This document shows positions 14,843-14,874 of a stretch of 14,874 bases of DNA, one piece after another. A program made the position numbers and the translations under genes. The stretch lies in NCBI GenBank assembly GCA_031285485.1, contig JAITWC010000069.1, forward strand, positions 1 to 14,874, read 5' to 3'. The stretch comes from Alistipes sp. (GTDB taxonomy: Bacteria > Bacteroidota > Bacteroidia > Bacteroidales > Rikenellaceae). Numbering within the stretch: position 1 is the first letter of the stretch; each line of letters begins with the position of its first letter. The notes under the pieces are model-generated. The model was not told the origin of the DNA and made no database searches. It saw nothing but the letters and a program-made list of their open reading frames with translations.

Positions 14843-14874
14843 AAGCAAATAAACTTTCGGCGGTCTTTACTCAC

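Overview
The window reads as chromosomal DNA from a member of the Bacteroidota, most likely a GC-rich Bacteroidales such as an Alistipes-like organism. This is inferred from the families present (DUF5686 outer-membrane protein, NVEALA peptide, six-bladed beta-propeller lipoproteins, DUF1573), from weak Shine-Dalgarno sequences, and from promoter-like TAnnTTTG elements. Most of the window is GC-rich. The block from about 9540 to 12950 is plainly AT-rich and looks acquired.

Left part (1-4312): a minus-strand DUF5686/TonB-barrel-like outer-membrane protein (72-2483) and a plus-strand RlmD-type 23S rRNA uracil-5-methyltransferase (2583-3998) diverge from a 99-bp region. That region holds a perfect 8-bp hairpin and a consensus -7 element. 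Downstream of rlmD is a non-coding gap with five tandem 41-bp units. Each unit is centred on a 17-bp perfect palindrome, and the last palindrome carries compensating changes on both arms. A second, unrelated 10-1-10 palindrome follows just before the next gene.

Middle part (4355-9302): a compact plus-strand operon encodes a PepD/M20C aminoacyl-histidine dipeptidase, a DsbD-type transmembrane thiol:disulfide reductase with a C-terminal thioredoxin domain, and a second PepD paralogue. Each junction is a stop/start overlap, so the three genes are probably translationally coupled. Both dipeptidases keep all expected zinc ligands, and the DsbD protein keeps all three cysteine pairs.

AT-rich island (about 9540-12950, minus strand): in transcription order it holds a small secreted NVEALA-family cysteine-rich peptide, an intrinsic terminator, a six-bladed beta-propeller lipoprotein, a membrane-anchored protein with a CGSC motif (thioredoxin-like), and a second propeller-like lipoprotein resembling the BF3164 family. 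Upstream of the peptide is a frameshifted, truncated remnant of a Bacteroidota tyrosine integrase. At the other end lie small decayed coding fragments, one resembling the end of a LytTR domain. Together these suggest a cargo cluster left behind by a mobile element. This peptide/propeller/CxxC cluster is the best candidate for a poorly described system here.

Right part (13014-14842, minus strand): a DUF1573 lipid- or periplasm-directed small protein is followed by an ATZ/TRZ-type amidohydrolase (MtaD-like). The two genes are adjacent or overlapping, depending on the start chosen.
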